A DNA stretch of 64,000 nucleotides from UBA1479 sp040216635 (lineage in GTDB: Bacteria > Pseudomonadota > Alphaproteobacteria > Rhodospirillales > Casp-alpha2). The DNA is taken from the NCBI GenBank assembly GCA_040216635.1, contig JAVJOU010000023.1:62001-126000 (forward strand), in the 5' to 3' direction. The position numbers and the translations under genes are program-made. Shown piece by piece: positions 51,492 through 58,786 of this stretch; position 1 is the stretch's first letter; every line of letters begins with the position of its first letter. Under the pieces are notes generated by a model. That model ran no database searches. It saw only the letters and a list, made by a program, of their open reading frames with translations, and was not told the DNA's origin.

Positions 51492-51845
51492 ATGACGATC
51501 GATATGAACAGCGATACCGGCAACCTTTTCGCGGATCTGGCGCATGCATCGACGGCGGAGGTTTTCACCCGCCTGACCGAAGGCAAGGCGTTCCGGCTGG
51601 AAAAAATCGTCTCGACCGGCCAGGCCACGCCCGACGGGGACTGGTACGATCAGGAAACGGACGAATGGGTGGTTTTGCTGGCCGGATCGGCCGGGCTTCT
51701 GATCGAAGGGGAAGATGCGGCACGGGCCCTGAAACCCGGCGATTTCCTGCATCTTCCGGCGCATCGGCGCCACCGTGTGGAATGGACGTCGGAAAATGAG
51801 CCCACGGTCTGGCTGGCGCTGCATTTTACTGCGCTTGACGGATAG
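51492..51845 (+). CDS. Cupin domain protein
   Basis: Protein of 117 residues from ATG 51492 (an ATG ten codons upstream is possible). A single cupin fold: QETDEWVVLLAGSAGLLIEGEDAARALKPGDFLHLPAHRRHRVEWTSENEPTVWLALHF. Several His and Glu sit at the usual metal positions. Function unknown. It is divergent from the aminotransferase and upstream of tRNA-His. Confidence 0.87.
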   Translation: MTIDMNSDTGNLFADLAHASTAEVFTRLTEGKAFRLEKIVSTGQATPDGDWYDQETDEWVVLLAGSAGLLIEGEDAARALKPGDFLHLPAHRRHRVEWTSENEPTVWLALHFTALDG

Positions 51846-51907
51846 AGAGCAGACGATTACACAGTGCGCTCTCCAACCGTCGCGTTCTGAATGACCGGCG
51901 GTCCGGC

Positions 51908-51922
51908 GTCCCGAAACGGGAC
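51908..51922 (+). other. Hairpin just upstream of tRNA-His
   Basis: GTCCCG and CGGGAC form a perfect 6-pair stem with an AAA loop, ending 6 bases before the tRNA. A second inverted repeat GAGAGC/GCTCTC spans 51846-51874 and may terminate the cupin transcript. Confidence 0.5.
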
Positions 51923-51928
51923 CCGATG

Positions 51929-52002
51929 GTGGCTGTAGCTCAGTTGGTTAGAGCATCGGCTTGTGGTGCCGAGGGTCGTGGGTTCAAATCCCATCAGCCA
52001 CC
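51929..52002 (+). tRNA. tRNA-His (GTG)
   Basis: Acceptor GTGGCTG (51929-51935) pairs with CAGCCAC (51995-52001); anticodon stem TCGGC/GCCGA with loop TTGTGGT gives GTG at 51963-51965; T-loop TTCAAAT. The discriminator is C at 52002, and CCA is encoded at 52003-52005. The G at 51928 can serve as the genome-encoded G-1 typical of tRNA-His. Confidence 0.98.
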
Positions 52003-52056
52003 CCATTTCCCCAAAAACTTGTAGGAACAGGGCAACCCCGGTGACTAATCTGGCGC

Positions 52057-52117
52057 CAAAGGGCGCGGCTATTCCGCTGCCTGTTCGATAAAAAACGTCC
52101 AGAGGAACCATCCATGA
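52057..52117 (+). promoter_or_regulatory. Conserved 61-base leader, copy 1
   Basis: Identical base for base to 53075-53135. It includes AGAGGAACC as ribosome site and ends at the start codon plus one base. GCGCC (52053-52057) can pair with GGCGC (52062-52066), or the same GGCGC with the following GG can instead join a stem to CCGC-T-GCC downstream (about 52074-52081), so alternative folds are possible. Confidence 0.6.
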
Positions 52118-52944
52118 CCACCGATCCCGAGGCGGCCCCCCCGGCTGTCACCCTGTCTCCCAAGCTTGAAGATTTGGCCGCTCGCCTGTGGGCGGTACGG
52201 CGCGACGGCGGCATCATTGATGCCGACAGCCCGGATGTGACGCAGCCCAAGACCCTTTCGGAAGCTTATGCCGTGCAATTGGCGGTGATCGCGCAATCGG
52301 GCGAGACCGTGCGGGGGTTCAAGGTCGGTTCCACCAGTGCCGAAGCGCAGAACAAGCTGGGCACGACCGAGCCCGGTTCCTGCCCCATGCCGGCGTCCTT
52401 GATCTTGCAGAGCCCGGCGTGTTTTGCGGTCGACCCGGATCATCATCCGGCGGTTGAGGGCGAATTCGCCCTGCGCCTGGGGCAGGACATGCCGGCGCGG
52501 CCTGACGGCTACAGCTTTGACGAGGTCCGCGCCGCCGTCGATCAGGTGGCGGGAGCGATCGAACTGGTCGGTTCGCGTTTTGCCGGCGGACTTGACGGCA
52601 AGGGTCGGCTTCTGGTGACGGCGGATAGCGGTGCGGACATGGCCCTGATCTTGGGCGCCAAGCGGCCGTTCACGGTGGAAACGGATCTGCGCGGTCACGG
52701 AGTCTCCATACGGGTCAACGGCGAGACCAAGGGGGAAGGCACAGGCGCGCGCGCTTTGGGCGATCCGCTGAACGTCCTGCATTGGCTGGTCAATCAACAG
52801 TCGCAATGGGGACGGGGGATGTTCAAGGGTGAATGGATCGCGACGGGTACTTGCACGGGGCTGGATGCTGTCGGGCCCGGCGACGCCATTGCCGCCGATT
52901 TCGGTGACTTGGGCGTGGTCGAACTGACCCTGGAAACAGGCTGA
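52114..52944 (+). CDS. 2-keto-4-pentenoate hydratase/FAH-type family protein (copy 1)
   Basis: Protein of 276 residues; AGAGGAACC precedes the ATG. It matches the MhpD-type hydratase family: RRDGG, AYAVQLAVI, GFKVGSTSAEAQNKLGTTEP, the metal-binding AVEGEFALRLG, IELVGSRF and C-terminal TGTCTGLDAVGPGDAIAADFGDLGVVELTLE. Such proteins hydrate 2-hydroxy-dienoates or cleave related keto acids in aromatic or catechol breakdown, but no such pathway genes are near. Tandem paralogue of the next gene. Confidence 0.88.
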   Translation: MTTDPEAAPPAVTLSPKLEDLAARLWAVRRDGGIIDADSPDVTQPKTLSEAYAVQLAVIAQSGETVRGFKVGSTSAEAQNKLGTTEPGSCPMPASLILQSPACFAVDPDHHPAVEGEFALRLGQDMPARPDGYSFDEVRAAVDQVAGAIELVGSRFAGGLDGKGRLLVTADSGADMALILGAKRPFTVETDLRGHGVSIRVNGETKGEGTGARALGDPLNVLHWLVNQQSQWGRGMFKGEWIATGTCTGLDAVGPGDAIAADFGDLGVVELTLETG

Positions 52945-53074
52945 TGTTCTGGCGTTTCGCCGGTCGCAGGGACGGTGTAAACGGGCTCACCAACGTTTTC
53001 ATCGTCAGTCAACAGCCACCCATTTCTCCCAAAAACTTGTAGGAACACGACGGAACCCGTGACTAAGCTAGCGT

Positions 53075-53135
53075 CAAAGGGCGCGGCTATTCCGCTGCCT
53101 GTTCGATAAAAAACGTCCAGAGGAACCATCCATGA
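53075..53135 (+). promoter_or_regulatory. Conserved 61-base leader, copy 2
   Basis: Identical to 52057-52117. In the flanking stem the copy-1 GCGCC arm reads GCGTC here, and it can still pair with GGCGC through a G-T pair. Confidence 0.6.
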
Positions 53136-53926
53136 GCACCGATTTATCCCCCGAACTTTCCGACTTGGCCCAGCAGTTATGGGACGCCCGCCGCGACGGC
53201 GGCGACATCGACCTGAACGCCGTTACGTTGCCCGCAACCCTGGATCAGGCCTATGCCGTGCAGGCGGAAAACATACGCCTTGCGGGGGAGTCGGTCGGCG
53301 GCTTCAAGATCGGATCGTCGAGCAAGGCATCCCAGGAAAAGCTGGGCACGGATGAGCCCTGGTACGGTGCGGTGCCGCAATCGTTCCTGGTGCAAAACGG
53401 GGCCGCCGTATCATCCGTCGCCCATACCCTGGCGGTGGAAGGGGAATTCGCCTTTTGCCTGGGGGCGGATCTTCCGGCGCGGGCAGGGGATTATACGGAG
53501 GACGACGTGCGCGCCGCCGTCGCCCAGGTTGCCCCTGCGGTGGAAGTGGTCGGCCGGCGGTTCGAAGGCGGGCCCGAGGATCGCATGCTGCAGTTGCTTG
53601 TCGCGGACGGCGGCGTGAACGTCGCCCTGGTTCTGGGGGCGGCACGGCCGTTCCGACCCGATATGGATTTCCGCGATCACGCCGTGACCATGCGGGTGAA
53701 CGGCGAAGACAGGGAATCGGGCGTCGGTTCCATGGCGCTGGGCGATCCCTTGAATTCGCTGTTGTGGCTGGTCAATCAATTGTCCCGGCGGGGCCATGGC
53801 CTGACCCAGGGCCAGTGGGTTTCGACCGGCACCTGCACGGGCATCGAGCCGGCTGCTCCCGGCGACCGGATCACCGCCGACTTCGGCGATTTAGGCGTGG
53901 TCGAGCTGACCTTGGAGCCGGGCTGA
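53132..53926 (+). CDS. 2-keto-4-pentenoate hydratase/FAH-type family protein (copy 2)
   Basis: Protein of 264 residues. Same family and motifs as copy 1: RRDGGDIDLN, AYAVQAENI, GFKIGSSSKASQEKLGTDEP, AVEGEFAFCLG, VEVVGRRF, TGTCTGIEPAAPGDRITADFGDLGVVELTLE. By eye about half the residues are identical to copy 1, with the C-terminus most conserved, so the proteins have diverged although the leaders have not. It lacks part of the N-terminal linker. Substrate unknown. Confidence 0.88.
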   Translation: MSTDLSPELSDLAQQLWDARRDGGDIDLNAVTLPATLDQAYAVQAENIRLAGESVGGFKIGSSSKASQEKLGTDEPWYGAVPQSFLVQNGAAVSSVAHTLAVEGEFAFCLGADLPARAGDYTEDDVRAAVAQVAPAVEVVGRRFEGGPEDRMLQLLVADGGVNVALVLGAARPFRPDMDFRDHAVTMRVNGEDRESGVGSMALGDPLNSLLWLVNQLSRRGHGLTQGQWVSTGTCTGIEPAAPGDRITADFGDLGVVELTLEPG

Positions 53927-54303
53927 CACTTCGGCATTTTGGCGACCATCGGGCAGGTTTAACCGCTTGTATTCCCGGGCGTGATACCAGACCAAGGTCA
54001 TATACTTTTTTGAGGCATATTACCGTATCTTCATACGCGGGGTTCGAACATCGGTATGTGGTGTTCGGCATGGAGGAGATGAAACCGGGAGATTTCTGTC
54101 GGATGCGGTGACGCGTCCATATGTACCTGGGAGGTCTCTGCAATGCATGTGCCCAAGCGGCTCAGGCGACGTGGTGTGAACGACGCAACCTGTTTCCTGT
54201 CCATGGTCGGCTCAGCGACAAACCGGCATGATATGACAGCGGTCTGGCGCTGGCCTATGGGTGCTCCACACCAAAATTGTATGTTCGATAAAGTGCCGGC
54301 GAT
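53927..54303. other. 377-base intergenic region without gene
   Basis: Between the second hydratase and a histidine kinase. It contains only short broken frames. The first part (to about 53975) is related to the sequence after copy 1. I see no tRNA, terminator with T-run or clear operator. Confidence 0.5.
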
Positions 54304-56010
54304 ATGTACGTACGCGGCATAGGAAGCTGGCTTAGGGTCAAGTCTCTCCGCTGGAAATTCATGCTGGCGCCGATTGTCGGCGTCTTGATGATGGCGGGCC
54401 TCGCCATCGTTCTGATCAAACTGATTCATACGCAGATCGGCGATCTGGAACGTCTTCACAACCGCGGGTTCGACCGGGCGCTGATCACGGCTCAATTGAG
54501 CAATCAGTTGGCGGAGAATCATGCCAAGATTTACGACCGCCTGTTTTCCTTGTCACCAACTGCGGACGAAGGCGAGGTCTATGATGCCGGGAATCCGCTG
54601 CTGCTGGAAATTCGTCGGATCAAGGGGCGTTTGGTCGATCAGATCCCATTGTTCGATGAACGCTCGCATGAAGCAGAAATGCTGACTCTGCTTGCGGAGC
54701 AACTGGACAGATATCGTGAGAATACGACAAACGCGATGCTCATGGCCTCGATCGACCAGGAACTATCAAGGATGATCATGGCGCAATCGACGGCATGGTT
54801 TAATCAACTCAACGCCGAGTTACTTGCCGTCAACGAGATGATCCACAAACGGCTTGATCGTGAACTCGCCATGCACCGCAAGGATGCGGACCAGCAGACG
54901 ACGGAATTCACCGTGATGTTCGTTCTGACCATCCTCATCATGTTGGGTATCGGTGGTGTTCTGGCTAATGTTTTGTCACATGACTTGAATCGCTTGATTG
55001 TCCGCCTTGGCAATCTGGTCGCGTGGGAGCAGACCCCCGCCAGCACCGATGATCTCGATGAGGTTGCGACCTTGACGGTTGCCATCGAGCGGGTTCGTGA
55101 AAGCTATGTATCTCTTGAAAAGGCGCGCACGGACCTGGATCGGACGAACAAGAAATTGAATGAAAGCCATCAAACGATCCTGCGCCGGGAAAAATCGCTT
55201 GCCCAACTTAACGCCGAGCTTGAGCAAAAGGTTGCCGAGCAGGAAAAAACCATTGCCGACCAGAAAAAGGCGGAAGCCGCCCGGGACAGGGCCTTGACCG
55301 AGGCAGAACTGGCCAACCATGCAAAAAACGAATTCCTGGCCACCATGAGCCACGAATTGCGGACACCGTTGAATGCGATCATCGGGTTCTCCGATATGAT
55401 CCACAATGCGACGTTCGGGCCGATCAAGGACAAGTATCAGGACTATGCGGAACACATTCGCCTTTCGGGGGAGCACCTGCTGAGTCTGATCTCTGACATT
55501 CTTGATATTTCACGGATCGAAGAAGGGACCTTGGAGATTGAGTTTAGCGACGTCAGTGCGGATGAAGTCTTCAAACAGTGCGTCGACATGTTGCAGGAAC
55601 GTGCGAGTCGGGCAGGGCTGAGTTTGGAATATTCGGTGCCTGCGGGCCTGCCGAAAATATACGTCGATAAACTGCGTCTGAAGCAGGTGCTTTTGAATTT
55701 GGCCGGCAACGCCATCAAATTCACGCCCGCCGGCGGAAAGGTCACGATGTCCGCTGAACGCCTGGATGAAAAAACCGTCACGGTGCAAGTCTCCGACACC
55801 GGTGTTGGTATCGCGGAAGGTGACATTCCGCGCGCGTTGGAGAAATTCGGGCAAGTCCGAGATACGCATCTGCGATCCCATGAAGGGGCGGGGATCGGGC
55901 TGACGCTTGCGAAATCCCTGATCGAGCAGATCGGCGGCATCTTTGAAATACACAGTATGGTCGGTAAGGGCACGACCGTATCGGCACATTTTCCCATCGC
56001 CGACAGCTAA
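54304..56010 (+). CDS. Membrane sensor histidine kinase (orphan)
   Basis: Protein of 568 residues. Membrane segments at about 19-42 and 201-224 enclose a helical periplasmic sensor region of about 155 residues. Then a HAMP-like linker, a coiled coil (about 270-340), HisKA with H-box MSHELRTPLNAIIGFSDMI (His350) and HATPase_c with LAGNAIKFTPAGG, DTGVGI and GAGIGLTLAKS. The H-box is again of the PleC/DivJ type. No response regulator is adjacent. Start is the first ATG of the frame, without a clear Shine-Dalgarno. Confidence 0.93.
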   Translation: MYVRGIGSWLRVKSLRWKFMLAPIVGVLMMAGLAIVLIKLIHTQIGDLERLHNRGFDRALITAQLSNQLAENHAKIYDRLFSLSPTADEGEVYDAGNPLLLEIRRIKGRLVDQIPLFDERSHEAEMLTLLAEQLDRYRENTTNAMLMASIDQELSRMIMAQSTAWFNQLNAELLAVNEMIHKRLDRELAMHRKDADQQTTEFTVMFVLTILIMLGIGGVLANVLSHDLNRLIVRLGNLVAWEQTPASTDDLDEVATLTVAIERVRESYVSLEKARTDLDRTNKKLNESHQTILRREKSLAQLNAELEQKVAEQEKTIADQKKAEAARDRALTEAELANHAKNEFLATMSHELRTPLNAIIGFSDMIHNATFGPIKDKYQDYAEHIRLSGEHLLSLISDILDISRIEEGTLEIEFSDVSADEVFKQCVDMLQERASRAGLSLEYSVPAGLPKIYVDKLRLKQVLLNLAGNAIKFTPAGGKVTMSAERLDEKTVTVQVSDTGVGIAEGDIPRALEKFGQVRDTHLRSHEGAGIGLTLAKSLIEQIGGIFEIHSMVGKGTTVSAHFPIADS

Positions 56011-56134
56011 GGAAAACCAATCCGGTTGTCCTTTCCAACAAAGCCTTGGCGTGAACGGAGGGCGTCAGTTTAAGGTATGTGCCGCTGCAGCGTTTCGCAG
56101 CGTCCATGAAAAGCAAGTCCCAAAGGAAACCTCC

Positions 56135-57046
56135 ATGACACTCTCCACCGTCGGTTTTATCGGCCTCGGCACCATGGGCCGGGGCATGGCGCTGAACCTC
56201 GTGAAGGCCGCGCAAGCGGTCTATGTCTATGACCCCGTGCCCGATGCGGTGAAGCTCCTGACCGATGCGGGCGCCGTCGCTTGCGCCAGTCCCGCCGAGG
56301 TCGCGGAAAAGGCGGGCACGGTGGTGATCTGCGTGCCCGACGCCCCGCAGGTCAGAGAGGCCATGTTCGGCCCGGGCGGAAACGGCCCCGGCGGTATTGC
56401 CGATGCGGAACGGGACGGCATCACGGTTCTGGACGCCACCACCATGAAACGCCCGGACGCACTGTCGATCGCCGAAGACGCGGCGGAAAAAGGCATCGCC
56501 TATTGGGATTGTCCGATTTCGGGCCTGCCCAAGCGTGCCGCCGACGGCACCCTGACGATCATGTTCGGGGGGACGGATGCGGCCTATGACGCCGCGTTGC
56601 CATTCCTCAATGTCTGCGGCAAGGACATCATCCATGCCGGACCCATTGGGGCGGGGCAGGCCATGAAGGGCCTGAACAATGTGATCTATGACATCAACAT
56701 CGCCGCGTTCTGCGAGCTTCTGCCGCTGGCGCAGAAGGCGGGGATGAGTGTTGACGCGCTTGAAAAACTGGTTCTGACGGGAAGTTCTCGGTCGTTCGCG
56801 TCGGAGCATTTCGTGCCCAAGATATTGAACGACGACTTCGACGGCGATTTCCCCATGGAGTGGGCTTACAAGGACATTCTGAACGTGCAAAGTCTGGCCA
56901 GGGACACGGGCGCGGATACGCCGCTGGCCGATGCCATGACCGGGATTTACGACCGCACCATCGAAGCCGGATACGGGATGGCGCCCAAAAGCTCGATGAT
57001 CCGCATCTACGAACAAGCTCTGGGGGTGAAGTTCAGAAAGGCATGA
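56135..57046 (+). CDS. NAD(P)-dependent 3-hydroxyisobutyrate dehydrogenase-family protein
   Basis: Protein of 303 residues from ATG 56135 with AAAGGAAACC upstream. Rossmann N-terminal domain VGFIGLGTMGRGMALNLVKAAQAVYVYDP, substrate-binding CPISGLPKRAADGTLTIMFGG, catalytic Lys in GPIGAGQAMKGLNNVIYDINIAAFCE. Family members oxidise 3-hydroxyisobutyrate, tartronate semialdehyde or similar beta-hydroxyacids. Gene context does not reveal the substrate. Confidence 0.93.
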   Translation: MTLSTVGFIGLGTMGRGMALNLVKAAQAVYVYDPVPDAVKLLTDAGAVACASPAEVAEKAGTVVICVPDAPQVREAMFGPGGNGPGGIADAERDGITVLDATTMKRPDALSIAEDAAEKGIAYWDCPISGLPKRAADGTLTIMFGGTDAAYDAALPFLNVCGKDIIHAGPIGAGQAMKGLNNVIYDINIAAFCELLPLAQKAGMSVDALEKLVLTGSSRSFASEHFVPKILNDDFDGDFPMEWAYKDILNVQSLARDTGADTPLADAMTGIYDRTIEAGYGMAPKSSMIRIYEQALGVKFRKA

Positions 57047-57101
57047 CCGATTAGGGGTGAGTGACGGAATGCCGTCAAGAAACGGTTAGGGAAAACGTCG
57101 C

Positions 57102-57635
57102 GTGCAGCAGAACGAAAGCCGAAGCCATTTGATGTATTCCCGGTTCTACGAGGCCGGGAATGACCATATGTTCCAGGCTCCCATGACTCGCCGACTGCTT
57201 CAATATTGGCGGGAAAAGGCCGGCGCTCACCGCCGCCCGGCATGGCGGGATATCAACCTGATCGATATCTATGACATCGCGCCCAACATGATGGTCCGCG
57301 ACGCGGTTGATGGAGGGCGGGATTTCCTCTGCCGGTTCTGCGGAACCGGACTTGTGTCGATCCTAGGCATGGATCCCACGGGGCGGCGACTGGGCGATGT
57401 CTATGACGATGCCGGCCGAGATATGATGCTAGAGCGCTACCGTCTTGTGATGGAGAAAGATGCCCCCGTACGCGTGGTCGGTTACGTTCGTGTGGTCGAA
57501 CGTAACCTGCCGACCGGGTTTGAATGCGTGATGTTGCCCACCGGCGGGGATGGGGAAGGCGTGCAGACCGTTATGATGGTGCTGGATTTTTCTTATGAGC
57601 CTTCGGTCGAAGAAGCGCATAAACCCGAAGTTTGA
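57102..57635 (+). CDS. PAS_5 domain protein, tandem copy 1
   Basis: Protein of 177 residues from GTG 57102. PAS_5 core: LLQYWREKAGAHRRPAWRDINLIDIYDIAPNMMVRDAVDGGRDFLCRFCGTGLVSILGMDPTGRRLGDVYDD and RVVERNLPTGFECVMLP. A CxxC (CRFC) occurs in the second core strand. No output domain. Probably binds a small ligand or a partner protein. First of three adjacent paralogues. Confidence 0.88.
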   Translation: MQQNESRSHLMYSRFYEAGNDHMFQAPMTRRLLQYWREKAGAHRRPAWRDINLIDIYDIAPNMMVRDAVDGGRDFLCRFCGTGLVSILGMDPTGRRLGDVYDDAGRDMMLERYRLVMEKDAPVRVVGYVRVVERNLPTGFECVMLPTGGDGEGVQTVMMVLDFSYEPSVEEAHKPEV

Positions 57636-57698
57636 GTTAAACGCCTAGCCATCTGGCGGCTTTGCAGGTGCCTGTAATTGGTGCATAAAACTGTATAG

Positions 57699-58247
57699 TT
57701 GCACTTGGACAGATGGTATCGCGCTCAATTGACTGAATTTGACCCCAGGCAAATGGCTTCGCAGTTCGCCGCGGCCGAAGATGAGGCCTTCGTGTCGCCG
57801 AAATGCCGGCGTCTCTTGTCTTATTGGCGCGACAAGGCGGGGGGTCGGGTGCGCGCGGCATGGCGCGATATTAATCTCATCGATCTCTACGATATCGCTC
57901 CGTTCATCACCGTCCGTGACGTGGTTGATGGCGGCCGTGAATTCCGCTGCCGGTATTGTGGAACCGGGTTGGTCGAGGTCACGGGGTTCGAATTGACGGG
58001 CGGGCTTCTTTCGGAAAATTACGCACCCGCCGGTGCCGAGATCATGTTGAAACGGTATAGGGCGACCATCGACGCAGGTGGGCCGCTTCGTATCGTGGGC
58101 TTTCTCAGGACGGTGGAAAAGAACCTGCCGACCGGGTTCGAATCGGTCACCCTGCCGTTGGATGGCGATAGCGGCACCATCGCCCATATTCTTTCTGTCC
58201 ACGATTTCGACTATGAACCCAGGCTCGGGGAAATCAACGGGCTGTAA
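57699..58247 (+). CDS. PAS_5 domain protein, tandem copy 2
   Basis: Protein of 182 residues if the TTG at 57699 is used; ATG 57753 (164 residues) is an alternative, and neither has a good ribosome site. Core: LLSYWRDKAGGRVRAAWRDINLIDLYDIAPFITVRDVVDGGREFRCRYCGTGLVEVTGFELTGGLL, then TVEKNLPTGFESVTLPLDGDSGTIAHILSVHDFDYEP. It keeps the CxxC (CRYC). Closest relative is the gene just upstream. Confidence 0.85.
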   Translation: MHLDRWYRAQLTEFDPRQMASQFAAAEDEAFVSPKCRRLLSYWRDKAGGRVRAAWRDINLIDLYDIAPFITVRDVVDGGREFRCRYCGTGLVEVTGFELTGGLLSENYAPAGAEIMLKRYRATIDAGGPLRIVGFLRTVEKNLPTGFESVTLPLDGDSGTIAHILSVHDFDYEPRLGEINGL

Positions 58248-58265
58248 GTGTAAGGGGTGTCTAAT

Positions 58266-58781
58266 ATGACGGAAGAAAACGTCTCTGAAACGACCGTCGG
58301 TTTAACCGTAAGCACAGATTTCAGATCGTCCATTACGCGCGCGATGCTCGAATACTGGCGGGGTGTGAGCGGGGACAGGGCGTTACCCGGTTGGACGGAT
58401 ATCCAATTGATCGACATCTATTCACTTGCTCCGCATATCGTCGTGCGCGATGTGGTCGACGGCGGCCGCGAATTTCGATGCCGGTTCTCGGGCACGACAA
58501 CGACGGCGGTGTTGGGCATCGAGGCGACGGGAAAACTGATCAGCGATACGTACAGTCCCCGTGCGACAGCTTTGATTTTGGCCCGTTACCGGCGGGCAAT
58601 GGAAGCGGCCGCGCCGGTCCGTTTTGTCGGCTACGTGCAGGCGGTCGAAAAGAACCTGCCCACGCCATACGAAGCGGCTTATCTGCCCCTTGCCGGGCTG
58701 GACGGTTCAGTCGGTCATATCATCGTGGCCTATGACTTCGATTACGAACCGCTGCCCGACGAAATTTCCAGCCCGAAATAA
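58266..58781 (+). CDS. PAS_5 domain protein, tandem copy 3
   Basis: Protein of 171 residues from ATG 58266, 8 bases after AAGGGG. Core: MLEYWRGVSGDRALPGWTDIQLIDIYSLAPHIVVRDVVDGGREFRCRFSGTTTTAVLGIEATGKLI and QAVEKNLPTPYEAAYLPL. The CxxC is replaced by CRFS. It ends 5 bases from the convergent RND gene. Confidence 0.88.
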   Translation: MTEENVSETTVGLTVSTDFRSSITRAMLEYWRGVSGDRALPGWTDIQLIDIYSLAPHIVVRDVVDGGREFRCRFSGTTTTAVLGIEATGKLISDTYSPRATALILARYRRAMEAAAPVRFVGYVQAVEKNLPTPYEAAYLPLAGLDGSVGHIIVAYDFDYEPLPDEISSPK

Positions 58782-58786
58782 TTGTC

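Larger units (their letters stand above)
51995..53925 (+). repeat. Tandem duplication of a ~1.02 kb unit (tRNA-His 3' end, leader, hydratase gene)
   Basis: Copy 1 begins at CAGCCACCCC (51995, tRNA-His 3' end) and copy 2 at CAGCCACCCA (53013). In both copies the gene ATG is exactly 119 bases further on (52114 and 53132), giving a period of 1018. Copy 2 lacks the rest of the tRNA. Leader and gene are shared, and the short stretch after each stop codon is also recognisably related. Confidence 0.85.

Noticed and set aside
51929..53926. Integrated mobile element at tRNA-His
   Set aside because: Apart from the repeated tRNA tip there is no integrase, no excision gene and no foreign base composition; the repeated unit contains only one ordinary enzyme gene.
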